Source: Branchiostoma floridae | Lineage: Eukaryota; Chordata; Leptocardii; Amphioxiformes; Branchiostomatidae | NCBI RefSeq assembly: GCF_000003815.2 | Contig: NC_049990.1 | Coordinates: 19,383,788 to 19,447,787, forward strand | Direction of reading: 5' to 3' | Length of the DNA: 64,000 bases | Part shown: positions 24,501 to 32,869 of the stretch, piece after piece | How positions within the stretch are numbered: the first letter of the stretch is position 1 | How the letters are laid out: each line of letters opens with the position of its first letter | Position numbers and translations under genes: made by a program | Notes under the pieces: generated by a model | The model's database searches: none | The model's input: only the letters and a program-made list of their open reading frames with translations | Told to the model about the DNA's origin: nothing

Positions 24501-27500
24501 GTGGGGATTATTTTTGTATATTTTTACGTATACATTTCTATTTTTTGTTTCCAACAAACAGCCCGGCCGGGCCCCGGTTTGGAAATGTGACGTTAGGCTT
24601 ACCCGGAGTTTTAACCGGCCGGGCACCTGGTAGACGCCCTGACCTACCCATGGGGTACAGGGCTGACGTCACAGTTGAGTTGCGCGGTAGAAGGCACAAA
24701 ATGGGTGTGACTTAATCCTTTAAAATCTTCTTTTTCCTTGAAAATTTTGGCCCAACCTGGAGACTTTTTGGGACAGAAGGAACAGGTAAGGTCTAATCTC
24801 AGTTTAGCAGTTTAGGTGGCGCATGGAAGGGTTTTAGTTGTTGTGTCATATTGGTGGTATCAGGAGAAAACTGGGGTTAAAGGTGAAGTTTCTTTCATAG
24901 AGCGGGGATTCCTCGGAGTTCGAGGTGGTTAACCCTCTGTTTTCTTTTAATGGTTACAAAGATGACCCTTGTGACTGTCTGGTGGAGAATGTTTTTAAGA
25001 TTGAAATTGGGGTTAGTACTTTTCTGAAGCCTTGTTTTGGTGCATTTTGTCATGCTTCCCTATGTAGAGGTCCAACTGTAATGTCAGCCCTACACGGTAC
25101 GGTATACGGCAGTCCACCGGGACAAATTTGTGGCCTGTGGAATCCGGTGCAATTGGGACCGCCAAAGTAAGGTGACAAACAATCTATGAAACGTTGATGG
25201 AAATGGTTGTGTAATAGAGTCTACATGTACATCTGTAAATAATCAAAAGGGAGGAAGAGGGTCCAATTGAATTGTTTTCACACCTCATGTTTGAATAATG
25301 ACAATGACAATGATGTTTATTGCATGTTCATACCCCAATGGGGCTAAATGAGTGTTCTCTGTACAATGATATGCGTAATAGCCTTATTAATGTTAAACGT
25401 GTAAAAGAGAAATATGATATAATAAACAGCAGGTCTTACCCGTTTTCAGGATCCAGAGCTATTCCTTGTGGCTTGATATGCTCGGCCTCTCGGACGATGA
25501 CCCTGGAGTATTCACCGTCCATCCGGGCAACTCGGATGACGTAAGCCACACTGTCCGTCCAGTAGACGTTCCCTCCCGCAAAGTCAAGAGCAACATCAGT
25601 CGGAGCTAGTTATCATAAAAAGACAAAATATTTTAATTTCTTTGTAAGTAGATTCAAAGTTTGAATGACGAATTCCTTGTCAGGAATTTCTTTGTTTATG
25701 TCGTTCTATTGTGATAGTTCAATATGTCCAGATTGACTAGATAGATAGAAGCACGTTTCTGTTTTCCTTTATTATAATGAGGAGTTATCACAATTAGCAA
25801 ATCTAGTAAGACTGTAAGAGACAATTGTGGCCATTTCAATAATGTTTTATGGGCATTCTTGTTTAAAGAGGGAGCAAGCTCGATGTGGCCCCATGCATTG
25901 ACCATGTGCCCAGATAACATGGAGAGCAGATCCTCTGGCAAGTATACAATTTTGATTGACCAGTGATGCTCTTGGGACACATGTGGCCAAAGTATTTCTT
26001 TTCCTTTTTGAGAACAAATGAGAATTAATGTGCGCGCGGATGTCATAAAAAAACTTAAGGCATTGTGGCCTCAAATAATGTGCCCAAATAATGTGATTCT
26101 ATTAATCACTAGTAAATAAAAATTGGCTGCCTATATCTGACGGAGAAAAGTATGCAGAATTTTGTGAATTCAACTTAGTCAAATCTGTGACAGATAAAAT
26201 ATCATCATAGAGACGATACAATTGATGAATATTTATGTAGAAAGTTTTTTATACTCACAGATAACGCCATTTTCAGCCACGACTTTAATGTTTGTTCCAT
26301 TCCGATAGGCTCGCATGATTTTACCCTCCGATACGTCCGACCAGTACACGTGATCTGTCACGTGATCATAGTCAAGGCCGGACGGATCCGGAAGTTCCCC
26401 AAGCGGAAGTGACGCATTGGCACCGGATGTGACGTCAACGTGATAAATTGCTTTCAGCGACCTGTCGGCAACCAGGAGGAAACGTTCCGAATCTGCACCA
26501 TCAACTGATGAGTGGAAGAAAATAGGGGTAGATTTTAATTTCTATCTATTCACTTATTATTTATTCATTTATAATTATTTTATTATGGATGCCCAACTAG
26601 TCCTTGGGTAGTACAAAGGGCTAGCCATTCACAAAGGGGCCCGACCGAGCAATATTGGGGAACGAAAAGTGCGATATAAAAGACAACAAAAACGGACCAA
26701 AAAGAATCCAACAGCATGCCTTGTGCATATTTTATCGACATTAAACTTTAATTTTCACGTAGGCCTTGCATAGACACTACAGATGAAATTGAAGTTATGA
26801 GCATAGAAGAAATAACAAGCAATGTCAATATTTTAAGTGCAATAACAAAGAACAATATTGTTAAGTTGCCACAACCTATCTCAACTTTCACACATTCACG
26901 GACAAACCAAGGAGAAAACCTCTTAAAATTACAAAACCTATCAGTTGTAAAAGTGTACATTTTATATATAGCCTACTCTAGATTCGCTTCCAGAAAGAAG
27001 TCCATCCCAGCAATAGACGAGATGAGTGTTTGTTAAGTCGTGGGTTACGATATGTCAATCGACTGGCCATAGTCCAGTCACGTATGTTTTTACCATGTAC
27101 TTGCATTTAGTCTTAGGGCACGAACGTGCAGGTAGGTCTATTAAGACTATATATTACCTTTCATGTTTGACAATATCTTAAGTAAAGAAAAGGTCAGGGT
27201 CGGTGTATACTCTGCAATGGTTGCTGTTTTTTACGAATATGTATGGAATCAAAGTATCATGTATATCATTTTGTGCCAATGATAACCCAAAAATACTCTC
27301 CAAGCAGAGGGATTTTTTATTGGGCTTCTTTTATGTACTGTTTAATTATGCCCACCGGTGGATATGAAGTAAAAAGTTCAAAAATAAAAGACCCAGAAAA
27401 TATCTAAAACAGCAGGAGCTGCACCTCTGCTTGGAAAGCAAACCCAAAACAACACTTGGCGTGAATTAGTAAACACGACAACACACAATTGGTTCTTGGT

Positions 27501-28617
27501 GAGAAAAAAAAAACTGTCTCCAAAAGTTGTAAATTTTTCCTCGCAACCACAAGGACTACATAAGATGAAGTAAATTTAGTCAAGGAGTTTATGTATACAC
27601 TACAGCGGGACAGAGTAAACCGTAGGCGACTGTTAAGTGTTTATTTTGGCAAATAAAGGTGAAGGTTTTTATGTGCTATTGTATACAGAATTCCCTCTTT
27701 TCACTCTTGCCTAGAAATGACATGCTGTAGGATTAAAACAATGTGTATTTCAAAAGTACTAGTCTTAAACCATATGTTGGTTTAGCAAATGCACACTAAC
27801 ACATACATTGTAAAAACAGACACACAGGCACACACACACACACACACACGCACACACACACACACACACAAAGACACACACAAACAGATAAGCACACACA
27901 CGCACGCATTTGCACACACCAAGATGCAAATACAGACAGACAGACAGACAGACAGGCAGACAGACAAAAGCACACAGGCTCAAAGTTTAACGTGACTTTT
28001 AGAGTCTAACTTTCCTGTCAGACCAGAGTAGAAATATTTCCCTTCCTCTGTGCTTTTTGGGAAAGGCAAATTTGGTCTCCATTCAAAAGTGTTTGAACAG
28101 AAAGATCAGCTTTTTTTCAGCATTCAAGTATATAATTAAGTATATAATTATGTATTATCCATTGCTTTCTAACCCATCGTATGCTTCATGCAAAACACAT
28201 TATTGTGTTAATGAAATAATAAAACATTCTATTTTGGACTTCTTGTTTTGGGTTGCCGATTAAATTTTTCTAAACGCCGTGCCTTGCGCTGTCGGTACAA
28301 CACAGGTATACAAAGTCCATGTCGACTTCAAGTACGATAAGTTATTTACTGTGCAAAGAATGAGTTAGACCATGCTCCTTGCAAAGAACACAACTTCTTA
28401 TAGTGGAGTTGTGAGACAGAGTTCTAGCCAAGTAGTGCTTCAAATGTGACAACCTAACAGCACGGGCGTCATGGATGCCATCTTTTTTAGGAATTTACTT
28501 CCTTCTACAACTCTGTCATAGATTCTCTCTTGTATTCTAGCGGCACTCACCTTGAAACAGTAGAAAACACAGCACCACTGCACAGAAGACACACTTGGAA
28601 CCGAGCTTGTCTTCCAT
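1376..28617 (-). CDS. Receptor 1: two-propeller LRP-like (YWTD/EGF) single-pass membrane receptor, whole gene
   Basis: Exons in transcription order, read from splice sites: 28617-28551, 26504-26259, 25605-25440, 24370-24222, 23783-23609, 23063-22957, 22581-22462, 6042-5794, 5637-5475, 5149-5022, 4432-4261, 3805-3699, 3182-3063, 2366-2136, 1962-1376. They total 2787 nt, in frame throughout, giving 928 residues. Domains: signal peptide 1-22, propeller 23-303, EGF 304-343, propeller 344-616, EGF 617-656, Thr/Ser stalk, helix about 680-703, then KKKRQQR and a tail to 928. YWTD-type motifs include VYWSD, VYWTD, LYWCD and MYWTA. In known LDLR/LRP proteins such propellers bind ligands at the cell surface and release them in endosomes. 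All module borders are phase 1, so skipping the second propeller would also stay in frame, and two separate genes remain possible because a 16.4 kb intron divides the halves. Possible minus-strand AATAAA signals lie at 491-496 and 265-270. Confidence 0.8.
2571..3004. mobile_element. Two adjacent MITEs with GACAGGAATT ends
   Basis: The copy at 2821-3004 has inverted ends (GCATGTGCAGCGACAGGAATT / AATTCCCGTCCCATTGCATGC) and inner arms GTATGTCAAAGGTGAAG / CTTCACCTTTGACATAC. A second diverged copy spans about 2571-2780. A further half copy lies near 9080-9130. Confidence 0.65.
4530..4900. repeat. Interspersed repeat rich in CAGGTCC/GGTACCGG
   Basis: GGGGTGGGTACCGG and nested CAGGTCCAGGTCC runs recur at 10316-10400 and around 30515-31030, with a shared inner segment (GACTGGTAAGCCC / GACCGGTAAACTTC). 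Intronic in receptor 1. Confidence 0.5.
7032..7276. mobile_element. MITE, AATCTCC family
   Basis: Inverted ends AATCTCCAAGCAGATCCTAC and GTAGGATCTGCTTGGAGATT, extending inward through GGCATAAAATAGTAC / GATACTATCTTATGC. The flanks (GGCTCCACT / GGCTTCACA) are a degenerate direct repeat. Confidence 0.75.
9731..9910. mobile_element. MITE, AATCTCC family, with perfect 10-bp target duplication
   Basis: Same ends as the copy at 7032-7276. The flanks 9721-9730 and 9911-9920 are both ACCTTAATCT. Confidence 0.8.
10125..14252 (+). CDS. NNMT/PNMT/INMT-family SAM-dependent methyltransferase, 5' end missing
   Basis: Exons 10125-10266, 10777-10886, 11124-11221, 13020-13172 and 13979-14252 join in frame to a TAA stop and give 258 residues; the human NNMT is about 264. 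Recognised by an N-terminal [11 protein letters not shown] segment, motif [32 protein letters not shown], the [18 protein letters not shown] strand and [11 protein letters not shown]. Family members methylate small amines such as nicotinamide, noradrenaline or indoleethylamines in the cytosol; substrate cannot be told from the sequence. The first exon seen is preceded by an in-frame TAG that belongs to the acceptor, so a short ATG exon ending in phase 0 must lie upstream; I could not find it. The gene is on the opposite strand inside the big intron of receptor 1. An AATAAA lies at 14830-14835. Confidence 0.9.
11343..11782 (+). repeat. 16-bp minisatellite (GACCCAGTACACAAAC)n
   Basis: About 27 copies of a 16-bp unit alternating ACAGAAAC and ACACAAAC variants. 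It lies in the intron between exons 11124-11221 and 13020-13172 of the methyltransferase. Since 16 is not a multiple of three and the unit has no stop in most frames, it produces long spurious ORFs on both strands. Confidence 0.95.
11783..13019. other. Methyltransferase intron 3 remainder
   Basis: No exon seen before 13020. It holds AT-rich DNA and a CpG-rich stretch (about 12480-12820) with many CGTAC/GCGTA words, probably a decayed repeat. Confidence 0.4.
13714..13925. mobile_element. MITE with TACTGTAxATGCA ends
   Basis: Ends TACTGTAGATGCAGAA and AAATGCATTTACAGTA are inverted. The interior is self-complementary GCGGTTTTCGCGG / CCGCGAATTTAAA. A half copy sits at 8356-8430. It ends about 50 bp before the last methyltransferase exon. 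Confidence 0.7.
14253..19194. other. Stretch between the methyltransferase and the acetyltransferase
   Basis: No supported exon. It holds the methyltransferase 3' UTR (AATAAA at 14830), a widespread repeat at about 14270-14400, non-LTR-like 3' ends with GCAATAAAGTT at 15970-15990 and 19080-19095, an inverse one near 18760-18790, a repeat at 16905-17000 shared with 30565-30662, and a GT microsatellite at 18483-18680. The missing first exon of the acetyltransferase should be in here. Confidence 0.5.
18483..18680. repeat. (GT)n microsatellite
   Basis: Almost pure TGTG with occasional C interruptions. The long Val/Cys and Thr/His ORFs over it are artefacts. Confidence 0.97.
19195..21675 (+). CDS. 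NAT16-like GNAT (histidine N-acetyltransferase-like), 5' end missing
   Basis: Exons 19195-19376, 19827-20057 and 21112-21675 join in frame to a TGA stop and give 324 residues plus an unseen start; vertebrate NAT16 is about 370. Recognised features are [35 protein letters not shown], the GNAT strand [18 protein letters not shown], and the C-terminal [19 protein letters not shown] and [13 protein letters not shown]16-type enzymes use acetyl-CoA to acetylate free amino acids (fish homologues make N-acetylhistidine). The usual R/QxxGxG/A acetyl-CoA loop reads REQGID here, ending in Asp instead of a small residue. The first visible exon starts with two bases of a split codon, so a 5' exon ending in phase 1 is missing. 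The intron before the last exon contains an assembly gap inside an inverted-repeat element. AATAAA at 22425-22430 ends the gene about 30 bp from an exon of receptor 1 on the other strand. Confidence 0.8.
20625..21081. mobile_element. Inverted-repeat element containing an assembly gap (N 20686-20948)
   Basis: Left arm 20625-20685 (CATCCTCCTACGCACAGTCC and onward) and right arm 21020-21081 (ending GGACCGTGCGTAGGAGGATG) are near-perfect reverse complements over about 60 bp. The element lies in an intron of the acetyltransferase; the exons on each side join in frame without it. Confidence 0.8.
21676..22461. other. Acetyltransferase 3' UTR, abutting an exon of receptor 1
   Basis: AT-rich sequence with the plus-strand AATAAA at 22425-22430. 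The first EGF exon of receptor 1 (minus) ends at 22462. Confidence 0.5.
22462..28617 (-). CDS. Receptor 1, 5' block: signal peptide, propeller 1 and EGF 1
   Basis: The ATG at 28617 opens a 67-nt exon whose product is charged then hydrophobic (MEDKLG, then [10 protein letters not shown]), a good secretory signal, ending in phase 1 at a GTGAGT donor. Five exons (246, 166, 149, 175, 107 nt) give an LDLR class B propeller with [13 protein letters not shown] and QRLYWCD motifs. A 120-nt exon gives an EGF domain with six cysteines spaced as in LRP proteins ([12 protein letters not shown], then CACD). The 107- and 120-nt exons have exactly the lengths of their counterparts in the 3' block, so the two blocks arose by duplication of a whole propeller-EGF cassette. 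The 149-nt exon carries a 12-bp in-frame tandem duplication. Confidence 0.85.
23190..23460. repeat. Complex GT microsatellite
   Basis: TGTGTG runs with GAGAGA and TATATA interruptions, intronic in receptor 1. Confidence 0.95.
24400..25170. repeat. Interspersed repeat shared with 31440-31920
   Basis: Shared segments include GGGCTGACGTCA, GTTGCGCGGTAGA, CCTTGAAAATTTT, GGAGACTTTTTG and TTTCTTTCATAGAGCG. The flanks carry GGCCCGGCCGG and CGGCAGTCCACCGG words also found at 20360-20545. Confidence 0.6.
25606..26258. other. Intron of receptor 1
   Basis: AT-rich, no element recognised. Confidence 0.4.
26505..28550. other. First intron of receptor 1
   Basis: It holds a decayed CTCTCCAAGCAGAGG MITE at about 27295-27437 and a CA/CAGA microsatellite at 27815-27975. 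No exon seen. Confidence 0.5.
27815..27975. repeat. (CA)n and (CAGA)n microsatellite
   Basis: CACACA runs followed by CAGACAGACAGACAGG. Confidence 0.95.
28551..28617 (-). other. Signal-peptide exon of receptor 1
   Basis: Twenty-two codons plus one base, phase 1, ending in FLLFQ before GTGAGT. Because both propeller-1 (26504) and propeller-2 (6042) first exons begin with two bases of a phase-1 codon, this exon could be spliced to either without breaking the frame. Confidence 0.85.
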
Positions 28618-28897
28618 TGCAGCGCAACGTTTGGTAAAATGCGAAATCTAACTCAACTTTATGCTGTCAAAGAAGCCAAGACCGTCCTTGTTATTGTCTA
28701 TTACGCATACAGTGAGACCTCTGCATGGCACGTGAACCATACCCACCGCTGTAGGGGGTGGTATCATGTTCCTACGGTGTCATTGGTGGCGTTACGTGAC
28801 CCAAAAACACACAGGTGAATTCTTGAGCAGGTACCATAACTCACCTGTTCATGTCAACAAGTTGCAAGATGTTGAGTTTTATCACGCACCTGTGCTT

Positions 28898-29283
28898 TTA
28901 ACCCTATCCAGACGAAGGGGGGGGGGGGGGGGGTAATTTTGTACCCGCGCCAACTTTGACGTCGTGTGCTAGAACGGCTTGTGCTAGAACAACCAAACTT
29001 GATGACTTTTCCTACAATTTCGTTGGCAACAATTAACTAAAATAGAAAAATTTAGAATTTTTCGTGTTACCATTGCAACGGGTTACTAAAAGGCATATTT
29101 TACAATTTTTTGGTTCAAACAATTAGATTTTAAGATTTTCTTGCTTAACTACGCTTGTTTTCATATATCTTTCATATCTAACATATCTTAATGTGACATT
29201 TGTAATTGGATAATATTCATAAATTATACTAATGAGGTGACGGTCCAGGGAATGCCAATAAAGCCCAGCCTGGATAGGATTAA
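28898..29283. mobile_element. TTAA-flanked inverted-repeat element
   Basis: Ends TTAACCCTATCCAGACG and CTGGATAGGATTAA. The interior (GCGCCAACTTTGACGTCGT, AGGCATATTTTAC, TATTCATAAATTATACTAAT) is shared with 42574-43032. TTAA borders resemble piggyBac-type insertion. Confidence 0.65.
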
Positions 29284-29389
29284 AATAGATCTCCTAGCCG
29301 ACATGACCTGGCTCAGTGTCAATGCGTCCCCCCCCCCCTCCCAACGATTCAAATCTAAGGCCACAGCAAGTAATTTGTTTTGGATGACA

Positions 29390-29985
29390 TTCACGCGTTT
29401 TGCCTGATTTCAGAAAAAAAACAAGATTCTTTCTTCTTCGGAGATGTCATCCTGACGAGAAAGTACCAAAGTGGGAACATATTTTGTGTTGTAGGCTAAT
29501 TGCCCTTGTTGACGTGANNNNNNNNNNNNNNNNNNNNNNNNNNNNNNNNNNNNNNNNNNNNNNNNNNNNNNNNNNNNNNNNNNNNNNNNNNNNNNNNNNN
29601 NNNNNNNNNNNNNNNNNNNNNNNNNNNNNNNNNNNNNNNNNNNNNNNNNNNNNNNNNNNNNNNNNNNNNNNNNNNNNNNNNNNNNNNNNNNNNNNNNNNN
29701 NNNNNNNNNNNNNNNNNNNNNNNNNNNNNNNNNNNNNNNNNNNNNNNNNNNNNNNNNNNNNNNNNNNNNNNNNNNNNNNNNNNNNNNNNNNNNNNNNNNN
29801 NNNNNNNNNNNNNNNNNNNNNNNNNNNNNNNNNNNNNNNNNNNNNNNNNNNNNNNNNNNNNNNNNNNNNNNNNNNNNNNNNNNNNNNNNNNNNNNNNNNN
29901 NNNNNNNNNNNNTCACTTTTACTACACTACAATTCACTTCTGAAATACAGGAACGAATGATTTGTTGTCTGTGCTACAATGTTTT
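29390..29985. repeat. Repeat interrupted by an assembly gap (N 29518-29912), second copy at 35515-35990
   Basis: Both copies contain GCCTGATTTCAGAA, TTCTTCGGAGATG, AGAAAGTACCAAA and ATTTTGTGTTGTAGGCTA on one side, and CAGGAA(C/T)GA(A/C)TGAT and TGTTGTCTGTGCTAC on the other. Confidence 0.7.
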
Positions 29986-30369
29986 GGCACATCTTTGTTG
30001 GCATCCGTCTGTCTCGGAAGACAATGGTAGGCGGACGGGTTTAAGGCGACCCGTCTGCCTGGCCTGCACTTGGGTTTTTAAGGTGAAGGAGGGGTGTGCA
30101 CGTCCTTCTCCACCCTCTCGTCTACTGGCGCACTAGTCCTACAGGGGCAATTGTATGCAACGTGTAAGACGGCCCCAGCAGATGCAGGTTTGTTGTTTGG
30201 AGTTTCCGTCTCCTAGGAGGACTTCCGACCAAGGATGCAAGGGGTTCCTCCTACCCCTGACTCATGTGTCATGGCGGGTGCGTCATGCCCGAACATGCCC
30301 CTATGGCCTGTCACCACCACAAAGGCCTGTCACTGCCGCTAGCCGCAGCTATGTACTCATTTACACCTG

Positions 30370-30505
30370 AGTTAGGTGAGGAAAGTCGTGTAAAGTGCCT
30401 TTCCCAAGGGCACAAGATCGGTGACACGGCAAGCGGATTTGAACCCCGGACCTCTCGGGCCTGAGACCAACGCGCTCCCGATCGTGCCACGCGGTCCCAC
30501 ATGGG
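30370..30505 (-). mobile_element. tRNA-derived SINE fragment
   Basis: On the minus strand a B-box-like GGGGTTCAAATCC follows an A-box-like segment, then a body with GGAAAGGCACTTTACACGAC. The tRNA part lacks a foldable, intact tRNA. Confidence 0.65.
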
Positions 30506-31972
30506 TATATAGCACATCACGGTGCAGAAAATCTAGGTACAGGTCCTGTTCTGGTGCAAAGTAGCCTACCTAAAATCGCTCCCCTACCGGTCGGCCCTGC
30601 AATTGCCGCCGCCCTAGGAGGGGGTCATTAACCCCAGCCAGCGAAAGATTGTGTAAACATAGGCTAGGTGCAGAGGGTCAGGTACAGGTCCTGTACCTGG
30701 AACTGATTGTCTGGGAAAACTTGAGAAAGGGCGAAACTCTACAAAGGAAGTTTTAAAATCCCATCGTTCTGCAAACGCTGCTAAATTCTTCTGTAGTACT
30801 AGTACTAGTCCGACTGAAAAAGCTTGGTAGAAATGACTGTAAACTGTACTCCTCTGTGTTTTTTGTTATTTTCTTGGACCGGTAAACTTCAAAACATGTG
30901 AACGTTTGCCGATAGTGTTTTTCATTTTTAATCGGTCCAAAATCCGGTCTACTGATTTTTTCGAGTAGTTTTTTCGGAACGGTTCTGAACGGTTCTGACC
31001 TGGTTTTGTACCCGGTACACTGTACGGCACCCACTTCAACAGGGTACAATCTACAAAGTATGTGAAAACGAGACTTTAGGTTCGTCTGCTCGTTCAATTT
31101 TGAAGCCCAATTTTGTACGACGCTCATCGGAAAACTGCAGTAGACGGACAGTAGCTGGCGGCATTGAAAAAAGTTTAACATTTACATTGGGGTTCAAGCG
31201 CCACCAAATTGATCAGTGGGCTCGAATCCCCTAAGAATAAACTACTCGCCTCTTAAACTACTCTACAGCAAATTTGCATCATCGCTATCAAACTTATACA
31301 GTCTCAAAACTGACGCATATAGCTCTTAGACAATTCACCGAAGTTTATACCTCGCTGAAGTGCACAGAAGAATCTCCGCGGCTTTGTCAAGTACTATATA
31401 CCTAAAGCTAAGGGCACAACCCGTCGTACGTGAAAATACCACGTGCAGTATAGGGCTGACGTCAGAGTTGCGTTGCGCGGTAGAGGGCAAAAAATGGGAA
31501 GACGATTTGGGTGTGACTTAAAATCCTTGAAAATCCTTCTTTTCCTTGAAAATTTTTGCCCAATCTGGAGACTTTTTGAGTTAGAAGAGACAGGTAGGGT
31601 CTAAGCTTTCCTGTTTGGGTCAAAATTTGTTCAGTTCAGCAGTTCAGCTGGTGTAAGGACAGGTTTTAGTTATAGGGTGCTACTGGTTGTATCAGGAGGG
31701 AAAATGGGTCAAAGGTGAGGTTTCTTTCATAGAGCGAGCTTTTCTCCGAGAATGAGCCAAACAACCCTCTGTTTTCTTTGAATGCTTATAAACTAGACCC
31801 AAGTGACTTTCTGGTGGAGAAGAATTTTAAAGATTGAACTATGGGTTAGTACTTTTTTGAAGCCTTCATTCAGTGTATTTCAACATGCTTGTCAATGGGC
31901 AGCCCTAACTTCGATGTCTGACCTATACCACGTGCAAATACCACGTGCCACTATTTTGTGCCCTAAATAAAG

Positions 31973-32327
31973 CTAAGGGCACAACCCGCTGAACGTGCAA
32001 ATGACACGTGCCAAAAACGTCAGCAATCTTTTGGGATCCGTAAGTGCTAAGTACAGCCTCCGTACGAACTGGTAGGGAATCCGACGGATTTGGAGCACAC
32101 AGCCGTACAACTTTACGTGCAGGCAAAACTTTGTGTGCCACCGGGCTGCGGAATCGATACACAGCTCCCCCCCCCCCCCCACCCCCACCCACAACCACCC
32201 GTACGTGCCAGTACGGGCGACGTGCCTGCACTGTACAGCCTGAACGTTTTCAGAAATACTTGGAGGACGTGGCCTCCCCCCCAAAAAGTAAGGACAAATT
32301 GCCCGTACGGCGGGTTGTGCCCGTACC
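31973..32327. mobile_element. Element with GGGCACAACCC inverted ends
   Basis: Ends CTAAGGGCACAACCC and GGGTTGTGCCCGTACC, with inner CAATCTTTTGGGATC shared with the element at 53951-54088. Overlapping ORFs on both strands are compositional. Confidence 0.65.
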
Positions 32328-32869
32328 TTAACACCGGGGGCGCGGAAAATTGCTATGTTCTCCGACTTTGACCGCACGGACACGTCTCTAACAGTGCGGC
32401 CGTAAGCATGACCAGGGGTTAAAATTGTCGATTGCATTTGGCTCTCTCTTGTTCTTTCCTTTTGGGCCAAGTTGATTGGATTATTTGGATGACGCACGCA
32501 TCAATTTCCGTTCATCAAAAAATTTCAACCGTATTGTAAATCGCAGAAAGTAGCTGTAAAAAGAACAAATATTTGCCATAAATTAAAAAAATAAGACTAC
32601 TTTCAAGGTCAAAGAAGTCATAACAAATCTATGATTCGGTATACCAGACTCTTTGTGTTTAGTCATTTATTCAACCTTCCTAACCACTAATATTAGTTCA
32701 TAATAAAGATGTTATCCATATAACCGAATCAACATAGTCGTAGCTGACGCATCATGACTTGCAACTATACAGTAAACTTTGGAACACGTTTGTTTGCTTT
32801 CGGCCGTTCAATTTGGATAGGTGGCTATATATGCTAATGTAATGTTGAGCTGAGTCACTCACTACAATA

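Larger units (their letters stand above)
28618..32869. other. Intergenic region between receptor 1 and the deiodinase
   Basis: Divergent upstream regions of receptor 1 (minus) and the deiodinase (plus). No gene seen. Contents: a TTAA-flanked element (28898-29283), a repeat interrupted by an assembly gap (29390-29985), a SINE (about 30370-30505), interspersed repeats (30515-31030, 31440-31920) and a GGGCACAACCC element (31973-32327). Confidence 0.6.

Noticed and set aside
30370-30505. A tRNA gene suggested by A- and B-box-like sequence
   Set aside because: No complete cloverleaf, and the same body recurs at 38905-39125, so it is a SINE.
31923-32497. Overlapping ORFs on both strands
   Set aside because: They lie in the GGGCACAACCC element and a C-rich run, with no domain.
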